A stretch of 64,000 nt of DNA, from the NCBI RefSeq assembly GCF_016906535.1, contig NC_057373.1:434001-498000 (forward strand), read 5' to 3'. The position numbers were made by a program, and so were the translations under genes. The notes beneath the pieces are model-generated. The model was not told the DNA's origin. It ran no database searches and worked only from the letters and a program-made list of their open reading frames with translations. Positions 22,601 to 33,069 of the stretch are shown piece after piece. The number at the start of each line of letters is the position of its first letter. Positions within the stretch are counted from its first letter, which is position 1. Source of the stretch: Rhizoctonia solani. Lineage: Eukaryota > Basidiomycota > Agaricomycetes > Cantharellales > Ceratobasidiaceae.

Positions 22601-24271
22601 AGTGGGGATTCTGCAGTGAGCCATGTCATGCCTAGTATAGCCGGGGTGTTGCCAATGGGGCAAACAAGGAAGGGAATGGAGTGGTTATGGCCATTGGCCG
22701 AGACCGCAGGTGAACCTGGTGCCAAATGCGACCAGTCTGTGAAATAGTACCATCTAACATTCTCACTACTCGTGGATTTTCAAGTAGGGTTTTTGGGATT
22801 TTTAATTTTTCCACTATACTTGGGGAAATAAAGTTGGAGGTTGCTCCGGAATCTATAAGGGTTTTCAGGGTTCTGCCAAGTATTTGTTCATGTGTAAATC
22901 AATATAGAGGAGTGGTTTTTTATTGAATCTAAAGAAGCCACAGATACAAATTCGATACAAGATACATCAGATACGTTTATTTTTGGCTCAAGGTTTTGGC
23001 AGCTTTCCTTGGCCCTACTCTTTTCCCGACTCGTCCTCTGCAACCTTGGCCACTTCTTTGATGGTTGCCTTCCAGCCGTTGGGACACTGTTTAATCCCGT
23101 GCCCCTTTTGGCCGCACTTGACGCAGAGGCCAGACGCGCGGCGGCGGTCCTGTTCCTCTGGAGTGACATAATTGGGGTCCTTGGATAGGCGGACCCGGGT
23201 AGTGGTGGTGGAGGTAGAGGTGGTTGTGGCGACCGGAGCCTTGGCGGGAGCCTTCTTGGGACGGTTTTCCTCGTTCTCCCGGCGAGTGTTGTCAATCTTG
23301 ACTGAGGCGGCGAATATGGCCTCCAGGTCATCGTCGGGAATGTTGTCCTTGGTGGACAGGAGTTCTTTCACCTTCCAGTGAAGACCGCGTGTAAACTGGG
23401 CAATGTACGCCTCAGTGTTCCAGTCAAGTTCCGCCATGAGATTGCGGAATTCTGTGACGTACTCAGACGTGGTGGTGGTCTGAGTCAACGCAGCAATCTT
23501 CCTGGCGGCCGCCCTCTTCGCATCTGGATCGGCAAAGGCTTCTTTAAACTTGGCCGTTAAGGCCGGGATGGTGGTTGGGGGATTTCCCTCGCCCTTGATG
23601 ATGGTTCCGATGATGGGGAGGGCCCAGTCGGCGGCCTTATCTGTCATGTGGTATAAAATCCATACCACCATCTGTTCCTCCTCATCAAACTGATCCCTGT
23701 GGAGGGCAACCCAAAGGAGCATTCAATCGAGCCACTGTGTGGCCTTCCTTCCCCTGGTATCTCCCTTGTAAGGGTCTGGTAACTCCATTTTGGGTCGTTT
23801 CACTGAGGACCCGGAATCGAAGGGGGTGAGGGAACTGAGGGAGTGTTTAGGCATTCCCATAGGCTCCTTTTTGGGGGCTCTTCTTGGCTCCTCTTCTTCC
23901 TTGGAGTCAAAGCCTGTGCCTCTTGAAGGGCGGAAGGGGGCCTTGAGTCCAGGCCTAACCGTTCCTGGAGTGTGCGCTTCTCCCCCTGTATGAGTGGGGG
24001 GAGTGATAGGCCCAGTCGATGGGCCAGGCTTGGCTTGAGCTCCGCCCTGGTCCTTGTCTCCAACGAGGTTGTTGGTCTCTTTGCATATGGCTTTGAGCTC
24101 AGAGAGCTGTTGGCCTTGAGTGTGGATTTGGGCCTGCAAGGACCCAACTTGGCTGGTGAGGGTTTGGATAGCCTCGAGGAGAGAGGCAAGGGTCGGCTCC
24201 GGTTCCATTCCGGGCAGGTGTTGCGGAGGGGGTGATGGGCCGCAAGAGGGTGGTTGGGAGCAGGCTGCCAC
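19615..24271 (-). pseudogene. Element B gag-pol region, frame-broken
   Basis: Order on the minus strand: Gag N-terminus with a coiled-coil-like LTSQVGSLQAQIHTQ (24,271-23,726). An in-frame TGA at 23,723 lies between QWLD and MLLW. Capsid and knuckle CVKCGQKGHGIKQC follow (to 23,015). Then protease LIDSGATSNF (about 22,850), RT with VIYLDDILIFS (about 21,935), RNase H with METDASGVAMGAILSQ (21,512), integrase core with YDFITGFP, SDRGTTF and DGQTERVNQF, and a chromodomain EEEYKVEQIIDSKRQRGKWF ending at 19,615. Frame changes occur near 22,735, 22,385, 22,000, 21,705, 21,125, 20,875 and 20,250. Four I examined closely (22,000, 21,705, 21,125, 20,875) are single-base gains or losses in C or A runs. 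Catalytic residues look intact. Confidence 0.85.
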
Positions 24272-24713
24272 GGAACGTTGACTGGAGCGGCTGGTAGGAC
24301 GGGAGTAGGGGTGAGGGACGCCAGAGCGTGTGGATGGAATAATGGATACGGCGTGGGGAAGGTAGGTGCCTGATACAGGACTTATGAGCGGTTTTTACAC
24401 AGTATGTATACGCTAAACCCTTGCGTCAAATACCTAGCGTTGGACAATCCCTACAACAAATCAACAGATCTGGCAATCGTGATATGAGCGGGTTTTTTGC
24501 AAGCGGGTACTTCAGCTGACTAGGGTCGCTAACTGCAGAGTTCCGGCGAAACTCGTGGTATGCGGGGGATTAGAACTCGTCTGCCTTGTAGCAATTTGGT
24601 ACTACGTGGGGGTGGGGGATTTTTGATTATTATATCCCGCAAAGTAGCCCCGATCACGTGATTTCCCTCGTGCTAGTACAGGGAGTCTTCTCCTTGTTGA
24701 TCAAGCCTACAAG

Positions 24714-24727
24714 CAAGTCAATTTTAC
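24714..24727 (-). promoter_or_regulatory. Element B self-priming primer-binding site
   Basis: CAAGTCAATTTTAC on + lies two bases inside the 5' LTR boundary (24,730). It is the exact 14-nt reverse complement of GTAAAATTGACTTG at 24,986-24,999 inside the LTR, about 32 nt downstream of the sense-strand TATA box. The RNA 5' end could therefore fold back and prime minus-strand synthesis, as established for fission yeast Tf1. No match to a tRNA 3' end is evident. Confidence 0.75.
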
Positions 24728-24729
24728 AA

Positions 24730-25289
24730 TGTCGTGCACCACTGTGAGGTGGGCACACGCTAGTGGGATCGGGCGCTTAAGGCCGTAATACTACTAACAA
24801 CACTAATCTGACTAACTAATAAAGGCTATACTACTGCCGCTTAAGGCGGACTTCTACTGCTAATTGATGACAAAGGGGCCGGAGGCCTGGGAGGAGTGGT
24901 GAGTGCAGGTAAGGGGGCGACTACTGAACTACTGGGGGCCGGCTACTTAGCTGGCTGGGGTTCCTCCTCAATGAGATGAGACAAGGTAAAATTGACTTGG
25001 TGTTTCCAAGCAATTTCCCTGCTGTATATATAGACAATGCACACTATCTACATGGTCTGTGCGCGTGAGAGAAAGAAGTATGGAAGTCAAATGAGAAGCG
25101 TGCTGCGGACTGCGCAGAAGCGTGGATTTCTCCTAAGCGCCCTTGGCACGGCATCTCGGCGCGGCATCTCGGCATAATAAGCGCCGAGATCACGTGATCA
25201 AAAAACATAAGATATCAAGTCCGTAAAAAATACTAAAAATAACAGAAAATTCGTCCGATTCTGATGGTATATGTAAGGAGGTTATAACA
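24730..25289 (-). repeat. Element B 5' LTR
   Basis: 560 bp, plus-strand ends TGTCGTGCACC ... GGTTATAACA. It differs from the 3' LTR by four transitions and one extra A. It contains the promoter (TATA box on the minus strand near 25,025). Confidence 0.9.
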
Positions 25290-25294
25290 CAAAT

Positions 25295-26664
25295 CCTTGG
25301 AAGAGATATTACAATTCCTCCAAAACAAGTCAAAGGCACCCCTGTCCATCAAACAGGCATTCAAAGATTACAAAATGGAGGCAGGTTTACTGTTTTATCA
25401 AGGAAGAATTGTAGTCCCAGACGTTGGAACATTACAAACAGACCTATTACAATTCTTCCATGACAGCCCCTTAGCCGGACACCCAGGCAGGCAACGCACA
25501 CTAGAACTGATCTCAAGGAATTACTACTGGCCAGGCATCTGTGCCAACACATACTGGCATGTGGATTCCTGCAAAACTTGCCAACAGATTAGAAAACCCA
25601 AGTATGCGTCCATCCCTCCTCAGCCCCTGGAACTGCCTACATGCCCCTGGCAACACGTATCTTATGATATGATTGTAGACCTGCCCAAAGATGGAAGTAG
25701 TGACTCTATCCTGGTCATAGTAGACAGTTTCACCAAATACGTCATCCTGGTGGAATGTTCCAAGAAACTAAAGGCCCCAGAACTGGCAGACTTATTCTTA
25801 CATCACATATGGAAACGCTATGGCATGCCTGAGAAAACAGTCTTGGACCAAGGAAGAGTCTTCAATAACAAATTCCTGAAGGCACTGTACCAATGCCTAG
25901 GAATAGACCCTCACTTCTCCTTGGTGTATCATCCACAGAGCAACGGGCAAACAGAACACGTGAACCCTACAATTGAGCACTACCTATGGGCTTACTCAGG
26001 GGTCAACCAAAAGGACTGGGTCAAATGGCTACCAATGGCAGAATTTGCCTACAACAACGCAGTTCATAGTGCTACAGGCAAATCACCTTTCAAGGCACTA
26101 TATGGATGGGAACCAGCACTCACCCCTAGCAGCATTCCTACCAACATACCAGAGGCAGACAAATTGGCAGCACAAATGGAAGCTCAATGGCGGGAAATAG
26201 CAGCAGCGCTCCGGCAATCAAAGATCCACATGACAGCTGGAGAAACAGGAGAACCAATTAACTTTGAGATTGGAGAAGAGGCCTGGCTAGACGCCAAGAA
26301 TGTGAAGCTGAAGACCCTGAGTCCTAAGCTTGCAGAACAACGCCTGGGCCCCTTTGAGATAACAGAAAAAATCTCCAACCGTGCATACTGCCTGAAACTC
26401 CTGCCATCAATGAGGATCCACAATGTCTTCTACATAGGATTACTGTCCAAGGTTGAATGGGACAAGAAGCGCACCTTTGAAAACTGCCCTCCACCTGTCA
26501 CTGTGGATGGAGAAGAAGAATACAAGGTAGAAGGAATCACCAATGCAGAGGAGCAAAATGGGAAATGGTTCTTCCGGGTCAAATGGAAGGGCTACAGCCC
26601 CAAGGAAAACATGTGGGAACCCCAAGAAAATCTAAAAAACACCAAAAATTTTTTAGAAAAGTAA
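25295..26664 (+). pseudogene. Element A pol, part 3: integrase and chromodomain
   Basis: After the right-hand CAAAT the element A frame resumes. The integrase H2C2 zinc domain (HDSPLAGH ... CKTCQQI) is followed by the catalytic core with YDMIVDLP, VLDQGRVFNNKF and the Glu in NGQTEHVN. Then come the GPFEITEKI fold and a C-terminal chromodomain (EEEYKVEGITNAEEQNGKWF ... VKWKGYSPKENMWEP). The chromodomain places element A among chromoviruses, which can target heterochromatin through histone H3K9 methylation. No stop lies within this part. Confidence 0.85.
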
Positions 26665-26709
26665 GAAAAAGAAATGAAAAAGAAGGCGCTTGGCGCTGCC
26701 AAGGCCCTT

Positions 26710-26722
26710 AGAGGGGGGGCAG
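26710..26722 (+). other. Element A polypurine tract
   Basis: A GAGGGGGGGCAG purine run ends directly at the 3' LTR start (26,723), as expected for plus-strand priming. Confidence 0.7.
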
Positions 26723-27292
26723 TGTTGTAGACACAATTGATACCACGGAATTTATTCCAATTTTCTCAAATTTAAACAAAGACAAATGGACAACATTTCT
26801 AATCACGTGACTTTGGCGCTTATATCATATGCTAAGCGCCAAGCCACGTCCCCATCTGTGCTCACTCATCACATGTAGCCACCTTCACCTATGATGTCAT
26901 CATGACATGTCAGTGACACGTATGCATGAGTAAGGCCAACTGCAGAGTGGGGTTCTTATTGGATCACATATTTGATATACTGTATTTGTAATTAGTTGAT
27001 ACCTAGAATATATAAGGAGGCCACCAACCATGGTAACACCCAGGTTGATTACCTCTTGTCACATCACTTCACTGTACAAGGGCCTTATAGCCCAGTAACT
27101 ACTCAGTCACACGCCTTAAGCGTTGTTCTTGTTGTACTTACGTAGCTTGCCACCGCCTTATAGCGCGTGGTCATTGTAGTTAGATAGTTTGTTGTTGTAG
27201 GTAGCACTTCCACTGCCTTACGCGGCTTCTACTTAGTTCTATATGGCCACAAGCGCCTGCTGCCTTGACGCCCCTTAAGGACATCCAGGACA
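26723..27292 (+). repeat. Element A 3' LTR
   Basis: It starts TGTTGTAGACACAATTG and ends ATCCAGGACA (570 bp). It has the family TATA box ATATATAAGGAGG near 27,008. The CAGGTTGATTACC segment downstream is the presumed RNA start. U5 contains repeated GCCTTA(AG/TA/CG)CG motifs. The next base starts LTR D. Confidence 0.85.
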
Positions 27293-27951
27293 CATAGTAA
27301 ACAAACAACAGATCCTAATATTTGCCCCAAGGCAGTATTTACCTGTGTGGGTCCTTAGATGTCCCAAGGCTAAGTGTTTCACCCTTGGAGTAAACAGTCC
27401 CAAAGGTAGGATACTGCTGCATTGGGTTCTTACAGTAAATGGGGCATAACTCTGCCAAATGTTGTCTGTTTTGGGATTTTGACCCAGCGTTCTGGAGCGC
27501 ACAAACAGGCGCACCTAAGCGCAAGCAATTTGGCAGTGTGGGATGCCTGGGTGATGGAGAAAAGGCGCATTTAGTGCGTTGGCGCTTAAGGGCTGATTAA
27601 GCGCTGGAGCACTTGCCTATGCAACAGGGGGGACCCTGAATATTTCTGTGTGTAGCCACAAGATAGAATCTTGAATAATAAATACTACAAACAAGAGAAA
27701 TATTACTTGTTACTGTTTATCTACTCAGCTGAACTTATGTATATTTAAATGAGTGAGAAAACAGCATATATGCAAAAGGCATTGCATATTGAGGGTATTC
27801 CTGAGGTTTATAGGTTTTGTAAAGGTCACTATTGGATAGAGGGACCTTGAAAGCCTTAGTTCGCATCTTTATCTCATTTGTTTACTGTAAGATTACTAGT
27901 GTAATTAATAAAATAAGTACAGATTAATGGAGAAATGTCATATCCATAACA
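27293..27951 (-). repeat. LTR D, left copy (truncated, minus orientation)
   Basis: Read on minus it starts TGTTATGGATATGACATTTC, directly after the RT of element C (NAPGA), and runs to ...GTTTGTTTACTATG, where it meets the element A LTR. The inverted copy at 32,074 matches it over about 650 bp. The single GCATT at 27,779-27,783 is the unoccupied form of the site that holds the 173-bp element in the right copy. LTR identity is inferred from the TG start and the TATA box in the longer right copy. Confidence 0.65.
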
Positions 27952-28910
27952 GCGCCAGGAGCATTTGTCAGGCCAAAGGTCATGACCAGGGATTTGTAAA
28001 GGCCGTACTTGGTCTGGAAGGCTGTTTTCCATTTGTCACCTGCTTTGACTCAGACATTGTTGTATCCCCACCGTAGATCTAGCTTAGTAAAGATCTTAGC
28101 ACCATGGAGCTGGGCCATGAGGTCATCAGGGTGGGGTAACAGGTACATGTTTTTCTTGGTCCAATTATTCAGGTGTTGGTAGTCTACAACCAATTGGCAG
28201 GAGCCATCCTTTTTTGGGACAAACATAACAGGCAAGCTAATAGGGGATTTACTGGGGCGTATTTTGCCAGCCTTAAGTTTGTCCCTGAGCCAATCCTTGA
28301 GTGTGGCGGATTTGGCATCAGTCATACTGTACAGGGGCAAATTAAGTGGGCCTTCTTCCATTAGTTTGATTGCAATGTTGTAATGCCTGTGTGGAGGGAG
28401 CTTGTTGAATTCTTCTTCTCCAAATACCTTGGCATATTGATGGTATTCAGAGGGTACTCCTTCAAGGGGGTTTTGATCAGCTTCTTCCTCCTCAGCAATG
28501 GCTACATGTTCTGGTGGTGCATGGGGAAAGGTCAGGGTGCAGGAATTCCAATCTATATCTGGATTGTGGGCATCTAGCCATTTCAAACCTAGGATGGCCA
28601 AGTGGTTTCCGGTGTTACAGATGAGGAATGTTTCCGTCATCTTTTTGCCATCAAAGGTGAAGGTTAGCAACACCTTCTTCCAGATTTTGCCAGCCTGGGG
28701 GCTTGACCCATCAAGCATAGTGATGGTCCATGGTGTGGGGAGGTCAATGAGTGGAAGGCAGAGTGATTCCACAGTACACAGGTGTAGGAACAAGGAGGTG
28801 GCGCCTGAGTCTATCAGGACTTCTAAAGGTTCCACTTGTTTCTCTGGTGTGATTGAAATTGTGAAAAGGGGAGAGATTCTATTTGAGCTACTAGATATAT
28901 TACAGATTTC
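27952..28910 (-). pseudogene. Element C pol: protease and partial reverse transcriptase
   Basis: The frame has the protease motif VLIDSGATSLF, ILGLKWLDAHNPDIDWN, and the RT start with YSMTDAKSATLKDWL, SPVMFVPKKDGSCQL and [14 protein letters not shown] stop replaces the residue after NNV (28,047-28,049), and coding similarity continues to NAPGA, where LTR D interrupts it. It supplies the intact form of the site in which the 173-bp element sits in element A. Confidence 0.75.
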
Positions 28911-28957
28911 AACACAGCCAGAGTCCTTGGGGTCCTTGCACGCGGCAGCAGGTACCC

Positions 28958-30312
28958 TTACTCTTTTCCCAATTGGTACTCAGAGTCTTTGCCAATTTTG
29001 GCGGTTTCCTTGGCTTTCCCCTTGTCCTCCTTAGGGGTAGCCTTCCATCTGGTCTGGCATTCAGCAAACTTGTGCCCTGGTTTGCTGCATTTCACACAGA
29101 GGCCTTCTGTGCAACGGCAATTGCGTTCTTCCTCCAAGATGTAGTTGGGATCAGAGGAGAGGGGGCCGGTTTTGGTGGCCTGCTGGCCAGTACTTGCCCC
29201 CAGTTGGGGGTTGTAGTGGATTTGCTAGACTTACTACCCTGTGGCGGGTGGCTAGTGCATTCCTCACAGAGGGTGTTGTCAATAATGAGGGCTGCGTCTT
29301 GCAGTTCCCTCAGGGTTTGGGGTTGTCTCTCCCTCATGGCAATTTGCCTATGGGCTTCCCAATGTAAGCTGCATGCAAATTGGCTGCAGAGAGCGGCATT
29401 GTTCCAGTTGAGTTCCATTTGCAGTGTGCGGAACTTGGTGATATATTTGGCACAGGTGCCAGTCTGTGTGAGGGAAGTGATTTTCTGCTCCACTGCCCTG
29501 GTTGCGTCTGGGTTGCCAAAGGCAGCCAGGAACTCAACTTTGAACTCATCCACAGTTTGGATGAGCGCGCAGTGGGACCCTAACTGGTCCAGGTGGGGGT
29601 GAGCCCATGCTCTGCCGGCCTCTGTCATATTCTTGAGGAGGAAGGAAAGGACCTCCAGGTCCATTGGGAATTGCCTTTGGTTAAGGCAAACCCAGGCCAA
29701 CATGCATGTCAGCCATTGTTTGGCCTCCAAGCCAATTTTGCCTTTGAAGGCATTGGGGTGATCTACTTTCATGGTAGAGGGGGCTGGAGGCAGCGCTGGA
29801 GTGACTTGGGGCGCTGGTGGAGGTCCCTGGGCAGCTGGAGCTGGTCCCAAAGGGAAGGAGGAGGAAGGATATGGGTTAAATAAGGTGAGGGGGTTGCGCC
29901 TTGGGGCCCCTGTGGAGAGGATGGGGGCTGGAGCCCCAAGGAAGGGTTGAGCCTTGCCAATAGGCTTGGCTTTAGGCGCGGCCTGGGGAGTTTCCTTGAC
30001 TGCAGGGGGTTTTTGATCTTCTGGGGTGTGGGGACCCTGGGGGAGCTGGAGCTGGGCAAGCCCATCCTTGACAACATCAACTGCTTGGGAGATGTTTTCA
30101 ACATTGGTGCAAACCTCTCAATTAATTTTGTTTTGTTCCAAGAGGGTCCGCTCAATGCGGTTGACTTGGGACTGAAGTCCCCAAAGGAGGCAGATGACCC
30201 GCTCAAGGGAGACTTTGCCAAGCTCAGGGGAGGCTGGTGGAAATTTGGGTCCCAGCTGTCCTTGATCAACAGGGGAGCAAGCTTGAGAGGGCGGCCTGGA
30301 GCAGGTTGCCAT
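28958..30312 (-). pseudogene. Element C gag, frame-broken
   Basis: It starts MATCSRPPSQACSPVDQG at 30,312 and has a Leu-rich helix (VICLLWGLQSQVNRIERTL). The capsid has EAKQWLTCMLAWVCLNQ and FKVEFLAAFGNPDATRAVEQ; the knuckle region near 29,100-29,050 has CVKC and HKFAEC; it ends LGKE at 28,958. At least three frame changes separate these blocks. Confidence 0.7.
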
Positions 30313-30783
30313 TGGATGTGTGGGGTACAAGCATCCAGTGTGGGCGGTTGCTCAGGAGGAAGATTGAGGGGGGTGCAGGAGGTAATGGTGGATGATGAGG
30401 GGGGAACTAGTAGGTGCCTTTGTCAGGACTTATGAGTGCTTTATTGTATGTATATGCTAAACCCTTGCCTCAACCGGCCTAGCATTGAACAGTTCTCACC
30501 CTGATGAACTGCTGTGGACGGGCATGATACAGGGCAGTGCTTCTGCAAGCAGGTGGATTGGCTGTCTAGGGTCACTAACAAAAGGTGCGGCAACCAGTGG
30601 TATGCAGACAATTAGAACCTGTCTGCCTTATAGCAATTCAGTACTGAGTGGGGACAACGCTGGTTTGATTATTGACAGCAAAAGGCAATCCTAATCACTT
30701 GATTTCCCTTGTGCTAGTACAGGGGGCCTTCTCATTGTTGAGCTGAGTGGGTGTGCTTGTGGGCACGGTTTGCAACCAACTTA

Positions 30784-30796
30784 AGGTCAATTACCT
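30784..30796 (-). promoter_or_regulatory. Element C self-priming primer-binding site
   Basis: AGGTCAATTACCT on +, two bases from the LTR end, is the exact reverse complement of AGGTAATTGACCT at 31,048-31,060 within this element's own LTR. Other LTRs of the family read GGTTGATTACC at the equivalent place, so the primer site matches its own LTR variant. Confidence 0.7.
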
Positions 30797-30798
30797 AG

Positions 30799-31381
30799 TG
30801 TCCTAGACATCCTTAAGGGGCATCAAGGAGGCAGGTGCTTATGGCCGTATAGAACTATGTAAAAAGTTGCTTAAGGCAATGGGGAAGCTACCTACAACAA
30901 CAACCAACTATACTATGGCAGCCAAGCCTATAAGGGCAATGGCAAGCTAACTAAGTACAATGGAGAAGCCTCTTAAGGCAGTGTGGACAATGTAAGCTAA
31001 GTGGTTACCAGGCAGTAAGGCCCTTGTACAAAGTGGGATGCAACAAGAGGTAATTGACCTGGGTATTACCATGGTCAGTTGTCCTCCTTATATATTCTTC
31101 AGATGGGTTATTTACAAATACACTATATGATATACTTAATCCAATAAGAACCCTGCTCTGCAGTTGGCCTTACTCATGCATACATGTCACTTGATGTGTC
31201 ATGATGACGTCATAGGTGGAGGTGGCTATGTGTGCTGATTAAGCGCAGATGGGGATGTGGCTTGGCACTTAGCATATGATATAAGCGCCAAAGTCACATG
31301 GTTGAAAATGTTGTCCGTTTAACTTTGTTTAAATCCAAGAAAATGGGAATAAATTCCGTGGTATTGATTGTGTCTACAACA
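30799..31381 (-). repeat. Element C 5' LTR
   Basis: 583 bp. On minus it starts TGTTGTAGACACAATC and ends GTCTAGGACA. The TATA box lies near 31,090 on the minus strand (AATATATAAGGAGG). The right flank at 31,382 is Ty1/copia sequence. Confidence 0.85.
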
Positions 31382-32073
31382 CTCCCTGTCTGGTCAGTTT
31401 AATCCTAGCATAAGGAACAAACAAACTAACCTAGCTCTAGAAATCTCCAATATATTCACCGGCTCCAGCAATGCCAACAGCTCCAACAGCAAGATCAACT
31501 ACTCATACCATCTCCCCACCAACAACACCTCCACCTTACTCTCCGCACCTTCCATCCTGTCCAAGTACACCTATGCATTGGAGACACCAACAACACCCAA
31601 ATCAACCTTGACTATCAACAATAGACTGGTCAAGAGATTCAGCCATCTCAGGCTATCAGGTGCAACTCCAACCAAGCCAGATTCCCCTTGGCGTTGACCA
31701 GGGATCTGGAACAACCCTGGTCCCTTGCAGCCATTACCACGGCGGCCAACAACCCAACCATGGAGGAGGCCCTTGCAGGACCACAGGCACTCAAATGGTG
31801 GAAGGCAATGCAGAATGAGGTCAATACCTTTGACAAACTAGACACAACCAAACTCACTGAATTACCCTACAAACGCAAGGCAATGGGGAACAAATGGGTT
31901 CTCACGCTCAAGCAAGATGAGAATGGTGAACCAGTATGCTATAAAGCACAATTAGTTGTCCAAGGTTTTAGCCAACAGCCAGGTATCAACTTTGATAAGA
32001 CATTTGCACCTGTTGTACAATTAGATTCCATTTGTACACTTGTATTGCTTGCTAACAACAACAACTGGGATAT
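31382..32073 (+). pseudogene. Ty1/copia pol fragment (linker and start of RT)
   Basis: From about 31,700 the frame encodes the start of copia-type reverse transcriptase: NNPTMEEALAGPQALKWWKA, KRKAMGNKWVLTLKQDENGE, YKAQLVVQGFSQQPGINFDK and TFAPVVQLDSICTLVLLA. It is cut at NNNWD-I by LTR D. The left part is a Ser/Thr/Asn-rich linker in another frame. It is an isolated fragment with no LTR of its own. Confidence 0.75.
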
Positions 32074-32928
32074 TGTTATGGATATGAAATTTCTTCAATA
32101 ATCTGTACTTATTTTATTAATTACACTAGTAATCTTACAGTAAACAAATGTGATAAAGATGCAAACTAAGGTTTTCAAGGTCCCTCTATCCAATGATGAC
32201 CTTCACAAAACCTACAAACCCCAGGAATACCCTCAATATGCAATGCTGTCATAAACAGAGGAAAATAGAACTAGCCAGAATTGAACCAGCTTGACCACTA
32301 AGCCATAGAGCCCTATTATTCCTCTGCTGACAACCCATGATTACACCTGCTACCCCCCAAATTTGGGCTTGGGCCAGCATGCAACCACTTGTACTGGTCA
32401 TGTGACCATGTCCAGGACAAATGCCTTTTGCATATATGCTGTTTTCTCACTCATTTAAATATACATAAGTTCAGCTGAGTAGATAAACAGTAACAAGTAA
32501 TATTTCTCTTGTTTGTAGTATTTATTATTCAAGATTCTATCTTGTGGCTACACACAGAAATATTCAGGGTCCCCCCTGTTGCATAGGCAAGTGCTCCGGC
32601 GCTTAATCAGCCCTTAAGCGCCAACGCACTAAATGCGCCTTTTCTCCATCACCCGGGCATCCCACACTGCCAAATTGCTTGCGCTTAGGTGCGCCTGTTT
32701 GTGCGCTCCAGAACGCTGGGTCAAAATCCCAAAACAGACAACATTTGGCAGAGTTATGCCCCATTTACTGTAAGTACCCAATGCAGCAGTATCCTACCTT
32801 TGGGACTGTTTACTCCAAGGATGAAACACTTAGCCTTGGGACATCTAAGGACCCACACAGGTAAATACTGCCTTGGGGCAAACATTGCCTTGGGGCAAAT
32901 ATTAGGATCTGTTGTTTGTTTACTATGT
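32074..32928 (+). repeat. LTR D, right copy (region homologous to the left copy)
   Basis: It starts TGTTATGGATATG in the copia fragment and is inverted relative to 27,293-27,951. It contains copy 2 of the 173-bp element. A 15-bp unit (GCCTTGGGGCAAAYA) is tandemly repeated near 32,870-32,900. The LTR continues beyond 32,928 to a TATA box (GGGTATAAAAGGACC, about 33,018), so the full LTR is longer; its right end is not clear. Confidence 0.65.
32247..32419 (-). mobile_element. 173-bp TG...CA element with tRNA-like module, copy 2
   Basis: On + it runs TGTCATAAACAG ... GTCCAGGACA, flanked by a perfect AATGC duplication (32,242-32,246 and 32,420-32,424). Left LTR D carries the same place with one copy of the pentamer (GCATT, 27,779-27,783), proving precise insertion. 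It differs from copy 1 at two of 173 positions: C/T in GGACAYGGTC and C/T inside the B-box region (GGTTCAATTYTGG versus TTCCGG). Confidence 0.85.
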
Positions 32929-33069
32929 ACCAAAGTATTGGCTCCCTCAAGTGTTTCAGTTGCCACCTGTACCTCCTGTGCCCCCTCTTGGTATCAATCA
33001 TGTATATACTTGTTTGTGCGCCTTCTCAGGGTATAAAAGGACCCTGTGAAGACGCTTCCAATGCATCCA
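32929..33069 (+). promoter_or_regulatory. LTR D promoter region
   Basis: GGGTATAAAAGGACC near 33,018 is a strong TATA element in an LTR-like context, downstream of the part shared with the left copy. The sequence is interrupted at 33,069 by a solo LTR. Confidence 0.5.

Larger units (their letters stand above)
19045..25289 (-). mobile_element. Element B: complete Ty3 chromovirus nested in element A
   Basis: A 6,245-bp minus-strand element with LTRs at 19,045-19,603 and 24,730-25,289, flanked by a perfect CAAAT duplication (19,040-19,044 and 25,290-25,294). The LTRs differ by four substitutions and one A-run indel in about 559 bp, so the insertion is young. Gag, protease, RT, RNase H, integrase and chromodomain are all present, with a self-priming type primer site next to the 5' LTR and a C-run (polypurine on the sense strand) next to the 3' LTR. 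The coding region is broken by single-base changes at several points, which is surprising for so young a copy. Confidence 0.93.
14504..27292 (+). mobile_element. Element A: Ty3 chromovirus, interrupted by two insertions
   Basis: A plus-strand LTR retrotransposon of the Ty3 chromodomain class: 5' LTR, gag with zinc knuckle, protease, reverse transcriptase, RNase H, integrase, chromodomain, polypurine tract and 3' LTR, in that order. It is split by a 173-bp TG...CA element at 17,691-17,863 and by the complete element B at 19,045-25,289. The two LTRs agree through the U3 region but not in the downstream part, and the flanks (CCCTG left, CATAG right) do not form a target duplication. It is therefore an old and probably rearranged copy. 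Pol frames are open apart from the two insertions; gag has frame changes in its first third. Confidence 0.85.
27952..31381 (-). mobile_element. Element C: truncated Ty3 chromovirus of the element A family
   Basis: Minus-strand element with 5' LTR (30,799-31,381), gag, protease and the first part of RT. It is truncated within RT where LTR D begins. The rest of pol and the 3' LTR are missing. Gag and pol are close relatives of element A at the protein level. Confidence 0.8.

Noticed and set aside
23723..23725. TGA reassignment (stop codon read as an amino acid) across the window
   Set aside because: Intact genes such as the GST, amidase and copia polyprotein use no internal TGA and some end on TGA. 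CpG deamination or error explains the isolated cases.
14504..27292. Simple CAAAT or other target duplication for element A
   Set aside because: Left flank CCCTG and right flank CATAG do not match, so no duplication is claimed.
32247..32419. Classical SINE
   Set aside because: 5-bp fixed duplications, TG...CA ends, no A-rich or simple-repeat tail, and a promoter module at the wrong end for full-length transcription.
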